Assembly: GCA_031262845.1 (NCBI GenBank)
Contig: JAISGZ010000152.1
Span: 1 to 9,436 of the forward strand
Direction: 5' to 3'
DNA length: 9,436 bases
Source of the DNA: Propionibacteriaceae bacterium
Lineage (GTDB): Bacteria; Actinomycetota; Actinomycetes; Propionibacteriales; Propionibacteriaceae
Shown: positions 1 through 5,758 of the stretch, one piece after another
How the letters are laid out: every line of letters starts with the position of its first letter
Position numbering within the stretch: the first letter of the stretch is position 1
Program-made: the position numbers and the translations under genes
The notes under the pieces: generated by a model
Database searches by the model: none
The model's input: only the letters and a program-made list of their open reading frames with translations
What the model was told of the DNA's origin: nothing

Positions 1-462
1 GATCACTCCGTCGAGACCATTCCGTTTTACTCGACGACGGGCATGGAACGCTCCAGACTCCGAGTACGCCACAATCGTTACGCCAGCGGCGCGAATTGTC
101 AGAAGAGTGCTGAGAACTGATGGGTAGAGCTGTGTCTCATGGGCCATGGTGGAGTAGTAACGATGAAGTGCTTTGTCAAAGGTTGCACGAGCGTTCTTGT
201 AGCGAGCTTTTGCCGTCGCACCCTGTATGAAAGGTCTCAAAGATGGTAATTCAGAGACAAAAAAGGAGTACTCGACTGTGCCCTTTGTCTGATGCAGAGC
301 TCTGACTTCTTGATTCAGTTTGTCGAGAGGAACCGAGGTTTGAGTTGAAATCTCATTCAAGAGCTGGGTCATGGCTTTGCTCCACGGTGTGAGCCAGTCC
401 CACAGAGTGTTGTCCAGATCGACGATGAGCAGACCGATCTGCGGTTTGCTGTCCAAGGTCAT
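1..462 (-). CDS. HAD-superfamily hydrolase, N-terminal part (cut by window edge)
   Basis: An open frame of 154 codons reads from ATG at 462 to the first base of the window without a stop, so the 3' end is missing. HAD motif I is clear: DLDNT at residues 15-19, with Asp15 the expected nucleophile and Asp17 the acid/base. A motif II candidate follows a hydrophobic strand at about residues 130-136 (VAYSES, Ser134 the likely conserved Ser). Between them is a helical cap-like region. Motifs III and IV would lie beyond the edge. Such proteins are usually cytosolic phosphatases or phosphohydrolases; the substrate cannot be inferred. An in-frame TAA lies a few codons upstream, so ATG 462 is the likely start. 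It has no Shine-Dalgarno sequence but sits 6 nt after a -10-like hexamer, suggesting leaderless translation. The codons look less GC-rich than those of the mid-window genes, consistent with an accessory gene. Confidence 0.85.
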   Translation of the reverse strand, partial: MTLDSKPQIGLLIVDLDNTLWDWLTPWSKAMTQLLNEISTQTSVPLDKLNQEVRALHQTKGTVEYSFFVSELPSLRPFIQGATAKARYKNARATFDKALHRYYSTMAHETQLYPSVLSTLLTIRAAGVTIVAYSESGAFHARRRVKRNGLDGVI

Positions 463-468
463 GAAGTG

Positions 469-474
469 ATCTTA
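469..474 (-). promoter_or_regulatory. -10-like hexamer (TAAGAT) of the HAD gene
   Basis: On the minus strand TAAGAT ends 6 nt before the ATG at 462, which would put transcription initiation at or next to the start codon. That spacing is the usual arrangement of leaderless actinobacterial genes. No good -35 element is visible 16-18 nt upstream. This is an inference from sequence only. Confidence 0.4.
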
Positions 475-621
475 AACTTGGTTTCTGCGCCCGGACGCCT
501 GACTCGCGCACTTGGATCCCTTGAACAGCCCATGGGTTAGCTTGGGATACCGGCGACCGGCACGACTGGTGGATGGACGTCCACGCTGGCACGACGACTG
601 GGCAAGCCTGAAGAAAAAATC

Positions 622-945
622 CTATGCGGCTTGGGCGAGTTCCGGTTCGGTGTCGTCGAGATAACGGATGAGGGCTTCTCGGACGATGTCTGATTTGCGC
701 TTCCCTGATCGTTCGGCCAAGGAGACGAGCCGGGCGTTGACCGGCTCGGACAGGCGAAGGTTGAGTTGGGGTGAATGTTGTCCTGGTCCGGTCAGAGATG
801 GCCGCCCGATTGTTCTATGAACTTCCTCGACTAGGCGCTGGTTGCTTTCTTCGGTGATCCGGTGGCCAGCGGTGTCGTAAAACTGCTCGGTCTCCAGATC
901 GACAGTGTCATAAACACTGGCGGGCGGGTTCATGCTGTCGGTCAT
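622..945 (-). CDS. Ribbon-helix-helix antitoxin of a type II TA pair
   Basis: This 107-aa protein has a C-terminal ribbon-helix-helix DNA-binding fold. A beta strand QLNLRLS lies at 60-66, followed by helix 68-79 and helix 84-97 (SDIVREALIRYL), the MetJ/Arc/CopG pattern. The N-terminal half (residues 10-50) is acidic and would be the segment that wraps the toxin. A GRPSLTGPG linker at 47-55 is typical of antitoxins of this type. ATG 945 follows the toxin stop by 1 nt and has a perfect AGGAGGA ribosome site inside the toxin's 3' end, so both proteins come from one mRNA; Met5 is a weaker alternative start. The expected role is to neutralise the upstream toxin and repress the operon by binding the palindromes near 1195-1228. 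Toxin-first order matches brnT-brnA. Confidence 0.82.
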   Translation of the reverse strand: MTDSMNPPASVYDTVDLETEQFYDTAGHRITEESNQRLVEEVHRTIGRPSLTGPGQHSPQLNLRLSEPVNARLVSLAERSGKRKSDIVREALIRYLDDTEPELAQAA

Positions 946-946
946 G

Positions 947-1204
947 TCAGTCCTCCTGGTGACGGTCGCTGGTTGGCATGGAATGAAAGACGATCTCGTC
1001 GAACGGCCCGGTCGGTCGGGTCATGACCTCAAGTTCGATTCCACGGTCATCAACGCCGATATAGAGCTTGCCTCGCTCACCCCGGCTGGTCGTCGCGTCC
1101 CGGCCTTGGGTCGACATGATGACGTGCCAGGTGCTTTTGCGTGGCACGCCGTGCTTGTCAACCGAGCGAACGAATTTCAAAGTCACTGGTTCAGTGTGAC
1201 ACAA
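947..1204 (-). CDS. BrnT-like toxin of a type II TA pair
   Basis: A small basic protein of up to 85 aa. It shares the layout of short actinobacterial toxins paired with RHH antitoxins: an N-terminal KFVRS-x3-KHGV block (residues 10-20), a central strand KLYIGVDDRG (46-55), a LEVM strand (57-60) and a terminal IVFHSMP strand (70-76). This resembles the BrnT fold, a ribonuclease toxin. BrnT proteins act in the cytosol as RNases that block growth; activity here is inferred, not shown. The open frame begins with TTG at 1204, but GTG at 1186 (residue 7) fits the conserved N-terminus better and would lie about 20 nt after a TATGCT -10-like hexamer at 1207-1212. Neither start has a good Shine-Dalgarno sequence. 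The stop is 1 nt before the antitoxin ATG. Confidence 0.7.
   Translation of the reverse strand: MCHTEPVTLKFVRSVDKHGVPRKSTWHVIMSTQGRDATTSRGERGKLYIGVDDRGIELEVMTRPTGPFDEIVFHSMPTSDRHQED
951..957 (-). promoter_or_regulatory. Strong Shine-Dalgarno (AGGAGGA) of the antitoxin gene
   Basis: AGGAGGA on the minus strand lies 5 nt before ATG 945 and within the last codons of the toxin gene. It decides the antitoxin start. It also suggests the antitoxin is translated more efficiently than the toxin, which has no visible ribosome site. Confidence 0.8.
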
Positions 1205-1228
1205 AGAGCATACTTGTGCAACTCACAA
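1195..1228. promoter_or_regulatory. Candidate TA operator: two TGTG/CACA palindromes
   Basis: Two inverted repeats lie upstream of the toxin gene: TGTG-A-CACA at 1195-1203 and TTGTG-N5-CACAA at 1214-1228. They flank and overlap a minus-strand -10-like TATGCT (1207-1212). They also lie just upstream of the plus-strand small ORF starting at 1249. Palindromes over the promoter fit autorepression by an RHH antitoxin and could also control the divergent ORF. Inferred from position and symmetry only. Confidence 0.45.
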
Positions 1229-1248
1229 CAAGAGAAAGTGGGCGCTCC

Positions 1249-1395
1249 ATGTCCATAACAGAAGGACTACCCGACGTTGGCTCTGACCTCACGGGATGCG
1301 TTCCGTGCTGTACTGCTGTCACCGAAGTCAGACTCAACGGCAACCTTGCTGTTCTTGCTCGCTGCACTTGTAGAGAGCCGGTCATTCAAGGCTGA
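1249..1395 (+). CDS. Possible 48-aa cysteine-rich small protein
   Basis: An ATG at 1249 opens a 48-codon frame ending in TGA at 1393-1395. The product has five cysteines arranged as C17-x2-C20-C21 and C39-x-C41. Between them lies a strand-like segment EVRLNGNLAVLARC (26-39). The pattern resembles a zinc-knuckle or zinc-ribbon mini-protein. I do not recognise the family. A GAGAAAG purine stretch lies about 10 nt before the ATG, and the gene diverges from the toxin-antitoxin pair with the palindromes in the gap. Its last 14 bases overlap the 3' end of the convergent WYL gene. Because the frame is short and partly antisense, it could be chance; the cysteine spacing is the main argument for a real gene. 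Confidence 0.45.
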   Translation: MSITEGLPDVGSDLTGCVPCCTAVTEVRLNGNLAVLARCTCREPVIQG

Positions 1396-2083
1396 TGGCA
1401 TGGGCGCTATCAGGCGGTGTGCCGATGTCGGTGATTGGCCGATCGGTGGAGGGCTGGCGCGTCAGGCGGGCATTCATGATTCGGTCGAGGCGGAACCAGC
1501 GGATCGCGTCACGGAGATGACAGTGAGCGATGAGATACCAGCAACCGTTGGTTTTGCCGAGGAATTGCGGGTCGACTCGACGTTCGGATTCGAGGCCGTC
1601 GGAGTCGCGATAGCGTAGAGTCAGGGTGTGCGCGGTGGCGAGTGCTTCTTCAACGGCTTTACGGACACTCGGATTGATCGGTAACGGTTCGTCCGTGTGA
1701 TTGATCCAGACACGGCTGGCTAGACGGTTGGCACGGTCACGATCAACAGGTGAGGTGACGGCCAGAATCTTAGCCAGCGCGGTCCGGGCGTGAGCCGCGT
1801 AGGGCTGCCCGGTCTGGGTGGCAAGGGCGACGGCCAAACCGGACACTTCGGACGGTGTGAGATTCACCGGGGGGAGGGTTGCTTCCGCGTCCACGACGTA
1901 GCCACCGCCTGGTCCTGGGCGTGACCAGGCGGGGAAACCACCGATTTGTAAGGTACTGAGATCACGCTTGATCGTGCGGACAGAGACTTCGAACAGGGCG
2001 GCCAGCTGTTCGGTGGTTCGGCCGCGCGGCCCGGCCCGGCGCAGTTCCTCACGGATCGCGTACAGGCGGTCAGTTCGATTCAT
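1382..2083 (-). CDS. WYL-domain transcriptional regulator (YafY/DeoR-type HTH)
   Basis: This 233-aa protein starts with a DeoR/HTH_11-type winged helix-turn-helix: residues 3-45, with recognition helix VSVRTIKRDLSTL at about 33-45 and wing GGGYVV at 59-64. It ends in a WYL domain at about 137-207, with CWYL at 181-184 and the RWFRLDRI strand at 195-202. WYL domains are thought to sense a ligand, often nucleic acid or a small molecule. The length fits the short class with one HTH and one WYL domain. The ATG at 2083 is 50 bp from the divergent alpha/beta-hydrolase start, and the shared gap holds repeated TGACA half-sites. This is the usual layout for a regulator controlling itself and its divergent neighbour. 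No strong ribosome site is seen. The 3' end overlaps the small ORF at 1249-1395 by 14 bp. Confidence 0.92.
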   Translation of the reverse strand: MNRTDRLYAIREELRRAGPRGRTTEQLAALFEVSVRTIKRDLSTLQIGGFPAWSRPGPGGGYVVDAEATLPPVNLTPSEVSGLAVALATQTGQPYAAHARTALAKILAVTSPVDRDRANRLASRVWINHTDEPLPINPSVRKAVEEALATAHTLTLRYRDSDGLESERRVDPQFLGKTNGCWYLIAHCHLRDAIRWFRLDRIMNARLTRQPSTDRPITDIGTPPDSAHAISLE

Positions 2084-2094
2084 GCCATAAATAG

Positions 2095-2126
2095 TGACAT
2101 AACGATGACATTGAGGCCTGACAGGC
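2095..2126. promoter_or_regulatory. Candidate WYL-regulator operator: TGACA repeats plus a palindrome
   Basis: The 50-bp divergent gap contains TGACAT at 2095-2100 and again at 2106-2111, 11 bp apart and so on the same helical face. A third TGACA lies at 2119-2123 inside the perfect palindrome GCCTG-A-CAGGC (2116-2126). Repeated half-sites between a WYL regulator and its divergent target are a natural operator. Binding is inferred. Confidence 0.45.
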
Positions 2127-2133
2127 TGAAGCT

Positions 2134-2871
2134 ATGAAAACAATGCACTCACCCGAATACGCGCCGATCCTGCTCATTCCCGGCTACTGGCTAGGAGCCT
2201 GGGCCTGGGATGGCGTGACCGCGCGCCTGACTGAACTTGGACACCAAGCGGAAGCGGTCACCCTGCCCGGCCTGGAATCCCTGAACACTCCCCGCGAATC
2301 GGTCAGATTTGCCGATCACGTGGCGTACGTCACTGACCGGATCGTCGCGTTGGGTGGGCGAGTGGGGTTGGTGGCCCACAGTGGTGCTGGAGCGATCGCG
2401 ACGGTGGTGGCTGATCGGATGCCGGAGGCGCTGGTCCGCCTGGTCTACGTCGACTCCGGCCCGGTCGCCGACGGCACGGTGCCGCGCCCAGACGTGACGG
2501 AAACCGACGTCGAACTGCCGTTCCCCGGTCTCGACGCACTGGCCGCCGCCGGGGTGAGTTCGGAAGGTCTCACGGACGCTGACCGAACTCGCTTGGCCGA
2601 AAGAGCGGTGCCGCATCCGGCCGGTGCCGTCCGCCAGGCGGTCGTGTTGCGGGACCGGCGTCGCAACAACGTCCCGACAACAATGGTGTGTTGCTCGGCT
2701 TCCAGCGACGCCGTGCGCGAACTTGCCGCTGCCGGCGCACCGATGTTCGCACCACTGAATGACCTCACCAAAGTGACCCTGGTGGACCTGGCAACCGGTC
2801 ACTGGCCGATGTTTTCACGTCCCACGGAACTGGCCGACCTCATTGCGACGGAGATGATTCGTGCCGGATGA
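2134..2871 (+). CDS. Alpha/beta-fold hydrolase
   Basis: This 245-aa protein has the canonical single-domain alpha/beta-hydrolase layout. An oxyanion-hole segment PGYWLGAWAW at 16-25 resembles HGxWxGxWxW of the AB_hydrolase_6 / methyl-salicylate-esterase-like group. The nucleophile elbow is AHSGAG with Ser83, and the catalytic His223 lies in TGHWPM near the C-terminus. The acid is probably an Asp in the strand before that region. No signal peptide is seen, so it should be cytosolic. The substrate, an ester or similar small molecule, cannot be told from sequence. It is divergent from the WYL regulator and probably its target, possibly for detoxification or catabolism. ATG 2134 is taken as the start; an ATG three codons in (2143) is an alternative. 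Only a weak GAAG lies before the start. A minus-strand frame of similar length inside it is a shadow. Confidence 0.92.
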   Translation: MKTMHSPEYAPILLIPGYWLGAWAWDGVTARLTELGHQAEAVTLPGLESLNTPRESVRFADHVAYVTDRIVALGGRVGLVAHSGAGAIATVVADRMPEALVRLVYVDSGPVADGTVPRPDVTETDVELPFPGLDALAAAGVSSEGLTDADRTRLAERAVPHPAGAVRQAVVLRDRRRNNVPTTMVCCSASSDAVRELAAAGAPMFAPLNDLTKVTLVDLATGHWPMFSRPTELADLIATEMIRAG

Positions 2872-2919
2872 GCACTGATATCAACGACAGAATCGACGTG
2901 AGACATGCGAATCGGCTTC

Positions 2920-2936
2920 TCTAGCGATGAGCTAGA
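2920..2936 (+). terminator. Weak hairpin after the hydrolase gene
   Basis: A 6-bp stem TCTAGC/GCTAGA with loop GATGA lies about 50 bp after the hydrolase stop, in the gap before the ClC gene. There is no T-tract, so it is at best a weak or factor-dependent terminator. Confidence 0.25.
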
Positions 2937-3014
2937 AAGGTGGCTCCTCGATCGCTGCCGGCAGGCTGGACGATGATCCGCCGCAGATGCATCAAGTGTG
3001 CTCCGGTAACGTGA

Positions 3015-4310
3015 ATGGCGATGATTCAGACAACATCTCGTTCTCGATTCGCGGCTTCGTTTTTCGTTGCGGTGTGCTATTCGCTGCTCATCGGCGCCAT
3101 GGCGGCCGCGGTCGTGTGGGCCTTTATGCGCCTGGTCAATCTGGTTACGGGCTGGTTGTGGACCGATCTGGCCGAGGTCGCGGGCTGGTGGTTCTATCCC
3201 GTGATCGTCTGCGCGCTCGGCGGGCTTGTCATCGGTCTCGGCCAGCGCTTCTGGGGTTCGCTCCCGGCCGGTATGGATGAGGTGCTCGGCGAAGTCAAAG
3301 CTACTGGACGGTATTCCTACGCCGGACTGTGGAAGATGTTGTTGGCGGCCTTCCTGCCGCTGGTCCTCGGCGGTTCCATCGGTCCCGAAGCCGGTCTGGC
3401 CGGTGTCATCGCAGCCCTCTGTACCTGGGCCGGGGACCGGTTGAAGCGAGCCGGGCTGGCCAGCGAGGGATTCGCCGAGGCCGGCACCGCCGCCGCCCTG
3501 ACCGCGATCTTCAACGCCCCGCTGTTCGGGCTGCTCGCACCGGTCGAGGGCGGTGTCGGGGAAGCCGGTCGTAACCAGCCGACGGTGCTGCCGAAGTCGG
3601 CCAAAATGACGCTTTACCTGGCCGCGATCGGTGGTGCGCTGCTGGCGATGTACCTACTCAATGAGGCGGTCGGCGGTGCCAACGGTCTGCCTCGATTCGG
3701 TCAGACGACCTGGCATCCGAGCGACGTTCTCAAAGCCTTGCCGCTGGTGCTGATCGGTGTCGCGGCCGGCTGGATCTTCTATGCCGCTTCGAAACTGCTC
3801 GGCAGTCTCGCCTCCAGGATGCCCGGGAAGAACGTGCTGAAAGCAGTCATCGCCGGTGTGGTGCTTGGGTTGGCCGGGGCCTGGCTGCCACTGGCGATGT
3901 TCTCCGGCGAATCTCAACTCACGGTTCTGATGAGCGACTTCGCTACCATCGGTGCCGGTGCGCTGATTGTCATCTCGGTCGTGAAACTCGTGTTGACGCC
4001 GCTGTGTATCTCGTTCGGCTGGCGTGGCGGCCACATCTTCCCGGTCATTTTCGCCGGCGTCGGGCTCGGCTATGCCGCCAGTCTGTTGACCGGTCTCGAC
4101 CCGGTGTTGTGCGTGACGGTCGTCGCCACCGCCACCTCCGCGGCGATCATGCGCCGTCCGCTGCTGACCGTCGCGATCATGTTGTTGTGTTTCCCGGCCG
4201 TCAACATGGTTTTCATGATCGTCGCCGCCGTGGTCGCCGCCGCCATCCCGCTGCCCGGTCCGATTTGTCCGGTAGCTGCTCGAGACTCTTCTTCTCCGGC
4301 TAGTAATTGA
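3015..4310 (+). CDS. ClC-family chloride channel/antiporter-like membrane protein
   Basis: This 431-aa protein is almost entirely hydrophobic, with about ten or more membrane segments, as in voltage-gated chloride channel (ClC) proteins. The first ClC signature appears as GGSIGPEAGL at 119-128, at the N-terminus of a helix. The second, corresponding to GxFxP, appears as GGHIFP at 338-343. The region SLPAGMDEVLGEVK (82-95) stands where GSG(I/M)PEVK normally lies. In the classical GREGP motif the central Glu gates transport; here the motif reads GSIGP, with Ile122 at that position, so the protein may be an uncoupled channel or may carry another ion. This branch looks nearer to YfeO-type putative ion channels. 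No CBS domain follows; the C-terminus is short and Ser-rich. ATG 3015 follows an in-frame TGA; Met3 (3021) is an alternative, and no strong ribosome site is seen. Confidence 0.88.
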   Translation: MAMIQTTSRSRFAASFFVAVCYSLLIGAMAAAVVWAFMRLVNLVTGWLWTDLAEVAGWWFYPVIVCALGGLVIGLGQRFWGSLPAGMDEVLGEVKATGRYSYAGLWKMLLAAFLPLVLGGSIGPEAGLAGVIAALCTWAGDRLKRAGLASEGFAEAGTAAALTAIFNAPLFGLLAPVEGGVGEAGRNQPTVLPKSAKMTLYLAAIGGALLAMYLLNEAVGGANGLPRFGQTTWHPSDVLKALPLVLIGVAAGWIFYAASKLLGSLASRMPGKNVLKAVIAGVVLGLAGAWLPLAMFSGESQLTVLMSDFATIGAGALIVISVVKLVLTPLCISFGWRGGHIFPVIFAGVGLGYAASLLTGLDPVLCVTVVATATSAAIMRRPLLTVAIMLLCFPAVNMVFMIVAAVVAAAIPLPGPICPVAARDSSSPASN

Positions 4311-4349
4311 GGATTTCATTCACTAAAAGAGTGTCTGAAGGAAATTCCG

Positions 4350-4406
4350 TGGCAGACGTCTCCGAGCCTTAGTAAGGTGTGGATTCCGGAACCCAGACCG
4401 AGAGGA
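4350..4406 (+). promoter_or_regulatory. Candidate promoter and ribosome site of the RNA ligase gene
   Basis: A -10-like TAAGGT (4373-4378) is preceded by a poor -35-like TGGCAG (4350-4355) with a 17-bp spacer. A GAGAGGA Shine-Dalgarno sequence at 4400-4406 lies 6 nt before ATG 4413. The ribosome site is convincing; the promoter is tentative. It would let the ligase be transcribed independently of the ClC gene 102 bp upstream. Confidence 0.4.
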
Positions 4407-4412
4407 TGAGCA

Positions 4413-5453
4413 ATGCTGGATGGGGAAAGGACCTTGGCATCGGTCGGGACAATTGAGCGCCTGCGACCGATTCCGGACGCTGACGCAATCGAGGTTGGGA
4501 CTGTTCGCGGTTGGGATGTCGTGGTCAAGAAAGGTGAGTTTCACGATGGCGACCCGGTTATCTACATCGAACCCGATGCTGCTCTGCCGTTGGACAACCC
4601 GCTGTTCGCGTTCCTGGCACCACGGGGCACGAAGAAGATCGATGATCGGGACTACCACGTACTGAAGACTGCCCGGTTACGCGGACAACTGTCGCAGGGC
4701 ATCGTCTTCCCGGCGGCGGCCTTCGCCGATCAAGTGGCCAGGGTGAAGGATGATGGTCCACGTCTGGACGAGGTTCTCCAAATTCAGCTGTACGAAGCAC
4801 CACAACCGATCGCGAATGCCGATCAAAAAGGTCCGTGGCCGGTCTATTGGCTTCGGAAGACCGACGCCGAACGGGTTCAGAACCTGTCCGACGACTTCTT
4901 GGCGCGGGTCGATGATGGCAACTGGATAGCCACGGAGAAAATCGACGGCACCTCGCTGACTTTCTGGCTGGACGGCGACAATCTTCGAATCTGCTCGCGG
5001 AATTTCGAGTTGAACACCGACGATCCGGATTCAACACCGGTCAAGGTCGCCACAGAACTGGGTCTAGCCGAAACGCTGAGGGCAAACGGATTCGATGCGG
5101 TACAAGGTGAACTCTACGGAGACCATGTCAACGCTAACCGGCTCAAAGTCCACGGCCATAAGCTCGCCCTCTTCGCGGCCTGGACTCAGGATGGAACCGC
5201 CGCCATCTCTCGCTTCCCGGATCTGAAATCATCCGGTCTCCCGACCGCTCCGATAATCGACAGTCTGCCTTTCCCGACCACGGTGCATGAAGCGATCGAA
5301 CAGGCCGACGGTCTGAAATCACTGGTGAACCCGCAGGTCCTGGCCGAAGGAATCGTCTGGCACAACCTGCGCGGTGCCGGCTATCCCGAACTCGACTACC
5401 GACCAGTCTGGAAGGTTGTCTCACCGAAATACCTGTTGAAGCACGGCTTGTAA
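4413..5453 (+). CDS. RNA ligase, Rnl5 (DraRnl/DRB0094) type
   Basis: An ATP-dependent nucleotidyltransferase-superfamily RNA ligase of 346 aa, very close to Deinococcus radiodurans DraRnl in length and layout. An N-terminal OB-like domain (about 7-120, starting LASVGTIERLRPI) precedes a C-terminal ligase domain. Motif I is EKIDGT with Lys176 as the adenylation site. Motif Ia is CSRNFEL (194-200), motif III QGELYG (231-236), motif IV AEGIVWH (311-317) and motif V WKVVSPKYL (333-341), with Lys334 and Lys339. All catalytic residues are present, so it should be active. DraRnl seals nicks with a 3'-OH RNA end, including RNA joined to 5'-phosphate DNA, and is linked to nucleic-acid repair. A similar cytosolic role is inferred here. 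A good ribosome site fixes the start at ATG 4413. It ends immediately before the tandem hairpin repeats and converges on tRNA-His. Confidence 0.93.
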   Translation: MLDGERTLASVGTIERLRPIPDADAIEVGTVRGWDVVVKKGEFHDGDPVIYIEPDAALPLDNPLFAFLAPRGTKKIDDRDYHVLKTARLRGQLSQGIVFPAAAFADQVARVKDDGPRLDEVLQIQLYEAPQPIANADQKGPWPVYWLRKTDAERVQNLSDDFLARVDDGNWIATEKIDGTSLTFWLDGDNLRICSRNFELNTDDPDSTPVKVATELGLAETLRANGFDAVQGELYGDHVNANRLKVHGHKLALFAAWTQDGTAAISRFPDLKSSGLPTAPIIDSLPFPTTVHEAIEQADGLKSLVNPQVLAEGIVWHNLRGAGYPELDYRPVWKVVSPKYLLKHGL

Positions 5454-5533
5454 GCTCGTCGGTCGCTTAGCTCACGCAACCCTCAGTCGCTCGTCGTCAG
5501 AGCGCAAGCGCTCCACTCCTCGCTCAATCGGGT
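5454..5533. repeat. Tandem hairpin repeat, copy A
   Basis: This 80-bp unit begins directly after the RNA ligase stop codon. It shares with copy B the blocks GGTCGCT, GCTCACGCAACCCTCA, TCGCTCG and CTCGCTCAATCGGGT, in the same order. Its middle is a hairpin at 5500-5513, a 5-bp stem GAGCG/CGCTC. Read as minus-strand RNA the loop is CUUG closed by G-C. It is rich in GAGCGA/TCGCTC words, as in dispersed repeats of high-GC genomes. Confidence 0.75.
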
Positions 5534-5610
5534 GCTCGGTCGCTGCGCTCACGCAACCCTCAATCGCTCGGCTTGAGTGTGCAAGCACACTCCACCTCGC
5601 TCAATCGGGT
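5534..5610. repeat. Tandem hairpin repeat, copy B, abutting tRNA-His
   Basis: This second unit, 77 bp, follows copy A without a gap. Its hairpin (5575-5592) has a 7-bp stem GAGTGTG/CACACTC around the same loop. Stem bases differ from copy A on both sides in a pairing-preserving way, while the loop is kept. Its right end overlaps the last 3 bases of tRNA-His (5608-5610), so the repeat forms the trailer of the tRNA transcript. It may serve as a 3'-processing or termination signal; it lacks a T-tract. Confidence 0.75.
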
Positions 5611-5681
5611 GGCTAACGGGACTCGAACCCGCGACCACCTGGACCACAACCAGGTGCTCTACCAACTGAGCTACAGCCACC
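5608..5681 (-). tRNA. tRNA-His (anticodon GTG)
   Basis: The minus strand folds as a full cloverleaf. The acceptor is GTGGCTG/TAGCCAC, the D stem GCTC/GAGC, the anticodon stem CCTGG/CCAGG with loop TTGTGGT (anticodon GTG), and the T stem GCGGG/CCCGT with loop TTCGAGT. The base before G1 is an encoded G (-1) facing discriminator C73, the identity hallmark of histidine tRNA. CCA is not encoded. It lies 78 bp downstream of orn on the same strand, an order I recall from other actinobacteria, but it has its own candidate promoter at 5712-5717. Confidence 0.97.
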
Positions 5682-5683
5682 AT

Positions 5684-5703
5684 GGCCGGGCATTTACCCG
5701 GCC
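5684..5703 (-). other. GC-rich hairpin in the tRNA-His 5' leader
   Basis: A perfect 7-bp stem GGCCGGG/CCCGGCC with a 6-nt loop ends 2 nt before the G(-1) of tRNA-His. It would begin almost at the predicted transcription start. It could influence RNase P processing or transcript stability. No T-tract follows, so it is not a standard terminator. Confidence 0.55.
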
Positions 5704-5711
5704 GACCACAC

Positions 5712-5717
5712 ATCCTA
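5712..5717 (-). promoter_or_regulatory. -10 element (TAGGAT) of tRNA-His
   Basis: TAGGAT on the minus strand is a good actinobacterial -10 hexamer about 30 nt before the mature tRNA 5' end. The hexamer at the -35 position (TGGCTG, 17 nt upstream) is poor. The site lies between orn and the tRNA, so the tRNA may be transcribed separately from orn. Confidence 0.5.
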
Positions 5718-5758
5718 GACGAATAATTCCGAACCAGCCACGTGCGGCGATCTCGTGA

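Noticed and set aside
353..592. A 79-aa minus-strand frame between the antitoxin and HAD genes
   Set aside because: It overlaps the motif I region of the HAD gene in another frame and shows no domain or ribosome site.
603..633. Inverted repeat CAAGCC/GGCTTG around the antitoxin stop, near a T-run on the minus strand, as terminator
   Set aside because: The T-run lies inside the 19-nt loop and not after the stem, so it does not form a standard intrinsic terminator.
932..1258. A 108-aa plus-strand frame over the toxin gene
   Set aside because: Antisense to a well-supported toxin gene with a strong antitoxin partner; no independent evidence.
1290..1307. Hairpin with 7-bp stem and TGCG loop, as terminator of the WYL gene
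   Set aside because: The stem includes a G-T pair, it has no T-tract, and it lies inside the possible cysteine-rich ORF; too weak to call.
2191..2802. A 203-aa minus-strand frame opposite the alpha/beta-hydrolase
   Set aside because: The plus strand carries a complete catalytic hydrolase; the antisense product has no recognisable motifs.
3654..4319. A 221-aa minus-strand frame opposite the ClC gene
   Set aside because: Low-complexity Gly/Asp/Gln/Arg composition is the antisense shadow of a hydrophobic membrane protein.
5454..5610. CRISPR-like array
   Set aside because: Only two adjacent long units, diverged and containing hairpins, with no short identical repeats or spacers.
5573..5758. 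A 61-aa plus-strand frame across the tRNA-His region
   Set aside because: Its middle is the antisense translation of the tRNA-His gene, a classic false protein; no ribosome site or other support.
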